From Silene conica (Eukaryota; Streptophyta; Magnoliopsida; Caryophyllales; Caryophyllaceae), in NCBI GenBank assembly GCA_029255685.2, contig CM055314.2:10868399-10932398 (forward strand): a stretch of 64,000 nucleotides of DNA, given 5' to 3'. Below the pieces are notes generated by a model. The model was given only the letters and a program-made list of their open reading frames with translations. It was not told where the DNA came from and did no database searches. The position numbers and the translations under genes are program-made. Positions 59,211 through 64,000 of the stretch are shown one piece after another; the first letter of the stretch is position 1; each line of letters opens with the position of its first letter.

Positions 59211-60820
59211 GTATAGCGTATAACCACTGCCTATATGCCTAAGACCTGGCCAGACCTCTCGATGTAATAACCTACACCGAACGACACACGGGGACCGGAG
59301 CGCATATAGCACGACCTCCGACCAATCCCGAACATAGCTAAAATCCCATTACATGGCTGGCATTTGTTCATTACAATGGTAGACAAATCGTACCACCGCT
59401 ATCTATTCACAAACAAGGTAACATAACCGTCACCAACACAACTTAGGATGACATAACCGTCACTTACACAAACTTAGGATGACGTAACCGTTAACCAACT
59501 TATTAACAATGCTTGAGCTAACCATTAATAAATAAGACAACACTTATATCCATTTCATGCGGAAAGAGAACACACGGGATTGAGTAATGAAACAAAAGTT
59601 CTAAATGCATTTCACATACAGCTGTCCTCTACCGTAAAATTCATAATTAATTCAAATAAAACCTAAATGATACAAGGCCAGTTGGGTCGGATTCATAAGA
59701 ATTTTAGCTACAATATTTGTCAAATAAACATTTTCAAAATACGAACTTAACAGGGGGTTATTGTCTGATCTTTACAGTGTGTCAGAAATCATCACACAAA
59801 ATGTATTGCTTCATAAAACAGGTTTAACAAATCATTTTGGGGCAAAGAAAACTTCTAACATCATCTAAACTCTTCAAAGTTTAATTATTTAAAAGGACCA
59901 GAATAGTTTCAAAGTATAAAAATGGTTTTCGAAATAATCTTTGAGCTACTGTCCATTCTACGAGTATTTCAGCGCAATGTTCGTAAATAATTTATTGTGA
60001 ACAAACGACATGCAAGAAAATTACGAAATATTAGAGGTAGACTCTACACTTAAAATAAACAGGGGTCTCTTTTCAACATTTTCAAACATGGATAATCTAT
60101 GATGTCAAAATAAATTGTACAAGACAATGGACAGATTTGTTAAGGTGCTGAAACTTATCAAATAACCAAAGTAAACCAAGCATTATGAACTTGAAAGACT
60201 GTCAAACTAATCATCCTCAAAGATCGCAACCCAATTTAAAAATACAATTATTAATGAATTTCCAACTAGAATATCATCCAATACCACCATGCAAAAAGGG
60301 AATTCATCCAAACATATGATTTATAAACTTAATCATGTCACTATTTAACCAAACACAATTCTAGTATACTAAACATTACTAGCATATAGAACACATGCAA
60401 ACATAGACGATAAGTCGAGTAACCCATCACCATTACCTTATAGCAGTTGTTAAATAAGCATGATTTTGACTCAAAACCACTCCGGTTTGGACAACCGAAC
60501 TAGCTACACACAAATAAACGAGTTAGCATTTGAAAACCGTGCCTTAAAGGCCACGACCAGAGTAGAGGAAGGAATATATTTGTGAATTTTCTTTCCTAGA
60601 AAGATGGAGGGCGAGTAGAGGAAGAGATAGACGCGAAAATCGTCGAAAACCGATAAGAAACGAATATTTTATGATCGTTTTAAGGTGAGGTGCACAACAA
60701 TGGTGTTCTTCTTGTTTAGTGTTTTGTGAGCTCTTTGCTGAAAAAATGAAGGGTTGAAGAAGAAGGAAGAAGGAGATTGACCTTGGGCAGCAAGGCAAAG
60801 TCTTCATACTTGGCCAAGTG

Positions 60821-61023
60821 TGTAACACCCCAAGAGGGTGATAAGAGATTTGTCCCACATCGGTAGAATGTGAGGATTGTGATATGTTTATAAGAGCTCC
60901 CACCCACCACCTAGTAACATGGCCTTGTGCTTTTGGGCTTAAGTGAGGACATGTAACGGGCCCAAAAGTGCACACCCATCTTATTGGGTTTGTGTTACGA
61001 TGGTGGCGGGTCGGGTTGTTACA
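60821..61023 (+). repeat. 5' LTR of TRIM
   Basis: 203 bp with a TATA-like GTTTATAAGAG at about 60885. Confidence 0.95.
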
Positions 61024-61168
61024 AATGGTATCAGAGCGACCCTGCGACCGTGTGGTGAGCCCGTGGTCGAGAGTACCGGGTCACCCACCTTGCGGGGAGG
61101 ATTCTGGGCTTGGCTATGGTCAAGTTTGAGACACAACGAGGACGTTGTGTTCTTTAAGTGGGGGAGTT

Positions 61169-61371
61169 TGTAACACCCCAAGAGGGTGATAAGAGATTTG
61201 TCCCACATCGGTAGAATGTGAGGATTGTGATATGTTTATAAGAGCTCCCACCCACCACCTAGTAACATGACCTTGTGCTTTTGGGCTTAAGTGAGGACAT
61301 GTAACGGGCCCAAAAGTGCACACCCATCTTATTGGGTTTGTGTTACGATGGTGGCGGGTCGGGTTGTTACA
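61169..61371 (+). repeat. 3' LTR of TRIM
   Basis: 203 bp, one visible substitution relative to the 5' LTR. Confidence 0.95.
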
Positions 61372-61768
61372 AAGTGTCCCAAAGGACATGTGGAAAAGAG
61401 TAAAGAGTAAGCAACGAGTGAGTGTCTCGTTTGCGGATGGTCCGTGACAGTCTTTCGTATTTTCGGCATAATTTCCTCTACCGAACTCGTAATGAGGTTT
61501 TTTTGGTGGCGTTGGAAAGCTAAGAGAAAGAGCTAAAACTTTTATTTTATAATAAAAAGCTAGATATGCCCTTAAAATATCTTAAAATTAGTAACAAGGA
61601 CAGAGTAGCGTTTCACAAGTTTAAGAAGTATAACTTTAAGACGGACATATTAATATCATTGTCAAAAACGATAGATTTTAAATGGAATTTTATTTATTGT
61701 GGTACATTATTATTACTAAAATAAGATTTTAATAATATATAATGACTTGGAAATTACGGGGTGTTACA

Positions 61769-63494
61769 ATCACCCCACCTTTTAAAAAGTTTCGTCCTCG
61801 AAACTTGAAAGCAGAAAACGGTAAGTTGTAAAGACAAGGTAAACAACCAAATCGTTTACCCAAAATTTGATATTTCAAAACTTGGATTTATTTCAAAAAC
61901 TTCGAAAAAAAGTTTCCGAAGACACAAGTCCTCGTCAATGGAACAAGAGGCTTCTCGTTGCACATTCAAGAGTCTGACATTCCAAATCAAGGACTAGTCC
62001 AAAACTAAATCATTCGCCGACAAGTATAGTAATACAAGTTATTAGACGTCTCCAATAACGAGTTCTAGCGCTGAATCAAACGCTAAAATCAATCAAAATT
62101 ATAAACAATTTCAAGTCTTTCAAAACATGTCATTTCGAAAGTAAACTTCCATTTTTGAATCTGTAAAAATAAGTAAGGTTGTAACAAAAATTAAAGTTTT
62201 TCAACAACAAAAGTAAAGTGACGTAAATCGGTTATAAAATATCTAAATGGAAAAATATTTTGAATATCACTTCAAACAAAACACAAGGATGAAAGCTACA
62301 TATTATAAACCGAATATGGTTGGGTCAGACCATCCAAGAAATCAAAACACAAAAGATCATAAGGAAGCTAACAAAAACAAGACATCAAAACTACCATCTT
62401 TAGGGTTAATGACGGTACTCAACAAGACAGCAAAGGGGCACAACAAGGGATCTGAAGCATGAACAAAAGAGGTTTAAAGTTAGGAGAGGGAAGGTAACCT
62501 TTCCAGGATGCGGCAGCACTAACCACTAGATCCATAAATGAAACATCATCATCATGGTTCCTTACACACCTCATAAGACAGCTCTTTCAACCGCAAAAAT
62601 CTCAAGGCTTCTTCAACTCGATTTGGGTTATTCACTTCTAGGTCATCCACGATACAAGCTATCCCATTACCAAACAGACTTCACAACTCTCGGTTATTAC
62701 TCAACAACCAACATCCTTCATAAAGCTAGACCAAAATTACTAACAAGGTCACACTTATACCCATCTAGCATTTGCTACAGATATCCAAACATGGTGAATC
62801 ACCAAAACAAGGATCTTAAACCTGAATCCATCGTACTTCCAGACCTATAAACAAAAATTCGTTACATTCATTATCAACAACCAATGATATGAGCGTGGCA
62901 CTCTCGGAACTGTACTTACTCTCATACATAGGGCTATCAGATAATCATCCAAAACATCTAATCCCAAAAGCATAAACACGGAATTCTTCTAACCGTTATT
63001 ATTCCCAAACGCAGGACTACAGGTTAAACATCCAAGGCATTCAGACCCAAACTTGTCAAATCTCATCGACCCAAATCACGAAAACACCCTGTAAACCTTG
63101 ACTACCATACTTCATTACCGTAAAGTGATCATCCCAAAGAGGGTCTCATAAGAGTAACAACTTTCACCCAAACCGTCTCTAGGTAACCATCAACACTCTC
63201 ATAAATAACACCAAAATTATCAACCTCACGGTTGGTACTAATCCACAAGAAGCACGCATACCTTCAAACCTTTAACTTGAAACCATCAAGAAGGCACACC
63301 ACCTAATACTACCCAAACGTCACCAAACGCTAACTCGCTCAACTATGTCCGATTAAACAAGACCAAGGATCCTCTAAGCATATATCACTATTCTACAAAC
63401 GAATTCAACCTCACACCTAGTCCAAGAAGAAAAGGGACAAGGCTCATAACGGTTAAAGATATGATACAACTTAGAGACAAACGCAATATAGGAG

Positions 63495-63533
<39 letters not shown>

Positions 63534-64000
63534 AGATGGCGGCTAAGAGACTCTAGCTTATGGACTCCAACAACAGCGAAGCCATGAGAAGAAGAATGAG
63601 CATTATTATAGGTAAGAAGATATATGACGTAAAGAGAGGTCAAGTAAGCATTGCTATGAAAGCATAACTCGATGGAATTAGCATGAAAGAAGAAAGAAGA
63701 AGAGAAGCGTTGAGGAAAAGGTATGATTTGAACTGACACAATTCCCAAGGCTCAGGGTTCCCAAAATCCTCACAAGGTTCTCATCTCCTATTTCCCAATT
63801 CGAGCACACAAAACTAGCACTTTCCAAGAAGAATTTTCCCATATGGTTTACCATACTATAAGTCCTTTCGAAGATAAGGGTGTACGATTATCTAATTTCG
63901 ACTATTTCATAAAGTTTCAGGTATCTCATATCTTAAATTCCTCAAACGATATTTCTGTAATACTCCAAGATAAACCATTTCTATACCATTGGTACTTCAC
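61769..64000 (-). other. Internal non-coding part of minus-strand Tekay-type element
   Basis: Starts with the polypurine/pre-LTR phrase (61769-61810). In 2.2 kb no pol, chromodomain or gag motif is visible on the minus strand, so pol is either separated from the LTR by a long untranslated stretch or has been displaced by other DNA. Frames at 62554-62850 (+) and 63374-63748 (-) carry no recognisable domain. Confidence 0.45.
63499..63529. repeat. (GA)n microsatellite
   Basis: About 15 GA dinucleotides within the internal part of the minus-strand element. Confidence 0.95.

Larger units (their letters stand above)
60821..61371 (+). mobile_element. Complete TRIM retrotransposon with TSD
   Basis: Two 203-bp LTRs (60821-61023 and 61169-61371, TGTAACACCCC to GTTGTTACA) enclose only 145 bp. 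A PBS-like AATGGTATCAGAGC (61024-61037) follows the left LTR and AAGTGGGGGAGTT precedes the right. TSD AAGTG is at 60816-60820 and 61372-61376. The LTRs differ at one base that I can see (ACATGGCC/ACATGACC), so insertion is recent. LTR motifs TCCCACATCGG and TTTATAAGAGCTCCC are common in plant TRIMs. It codes for no protein and needs enzymes from another element. Confidence 0.95.
58294..61768 (-). mobile_element. 3' LTR of a minus-strand Tekay-type chromovirus, with nested TRIM
   Basis: Plus-strand borders are TGTGACACCCCACG and ACGGGGTGTTACA. To its right lies AATCACCCCACCTTTTAAAAAG and TTTCGTCCTCGAAAC, the inverse of the Tekay pre-LTR phrase seen at 41451-41490. So the element runs leftward, this is its 3' LTR and the body lies to the right. 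Length 3475 bp; without the nested TRIM about 2.92 kb, like the other Tekay LTRs here. Contains a tandem 29-bp array and a duplicated 68-bp block. The element body and other LTR are outside the window. Confidence 0.85.

Noticed and set aside
60821..61371. TRIM as a Cassandra element
   Set aside because: Cassandra LTRs carry a 5S rRNA-like promoter block. I see no 5S A-box/C-box sequence in these LTRs.

Overview
The window is nuclear DNA from a flowering plant, most likely a eudicot. The evidence is a P-class pentatricopeptide-repeat (PPR) gene, plant-type split-gene fragments (GT-AG introns in AT-rich DNA), and a dense nest of plant LTR retrotransposons of the Ty3/Gypsy Tekay (chromovirus) and Tat/Retand lineages plus Ty1/Copia. 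The species cannot be named from the sequence. No rRNA, tRNA, CRISPR or bacterial-style operon was seen.

Left part (1-17.9 kb). The intact 3' end of a PPR gene (2-862) is followed by AT-rich DNA carrying short pieces of unrelated host genes: three exons of an ASG2/WDTC1-like TPR protein (+), a metallo-beta-lactamase-fold hydrolase (-), an unidentified acidic protein (-) and one exon of an NDR-type AGC kinase (-). These lie among small mobile elements: a MULE-like inverted-repeat element, a Copia solo LTR with target-site duplication (TSD), a 98-bp minisatellite, three (TA)n tracts and a candidate Helitron. A CACTA-type terminus at 17905 closes the segment, and the minus-strand fragments nearest to it look like cargo of that transposon.

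Middle (17.9-29.1 kb). Two truncated, same-orientation Copia relatives (gag plus one LTR each, minus strand) are separated by an AT-rich degenerate repeat field containing a roughly 0.9 kb inverted-repeat element. The second abuts a minus-strand Retand-like gag relic with its 5' LTR and primer-binding site (PBS).

Nest (29.386-55.180 kb). A Tat/Retand element (TSD TCCAT, LTRs of about 520 bp) inserted just after a small first exon/second exon pair of host origin. It holds gag, a decayed RT-RNaseH-integrase region and, in antisense, a four-exon gene with its own TATA-like motif. Its gag/protease is interrupted by a minus-strand chromovirus-type LTR fragment. That fragment is in turn interrupted by a Tekay chromovirus arranged LTR - intact gag-pol (1478 codons) - LTR - second gag-pol (28-bp deletion, truncated). 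The right junction back into Retand pol is at a shared 6-bp GAAGTG. The near identity of the two Tekay copies, against roughly 3 percent divergence of the Retand LTRs by eye, orders the insertions.

Right part (55.2-64 kb). Host sequence resumes with a same-strand series of broken gene fragments: F-box, a Met/Pro-rich exon, a PCRK-like receptor-like cytoplasmic kinase and the first exons of aconitase. Then comes a 3.5-kb minus-strand chromovirus LTR that contains a complete TRIM (203-bp LTRs, TSD AAGTG). The window ends inside the internal, apparently non-coding part of that element. I see no new enzymatic or defence system. The most unusual content is the two host gene-fragment assemblies and the spliced antisense gene inside the Retand element.
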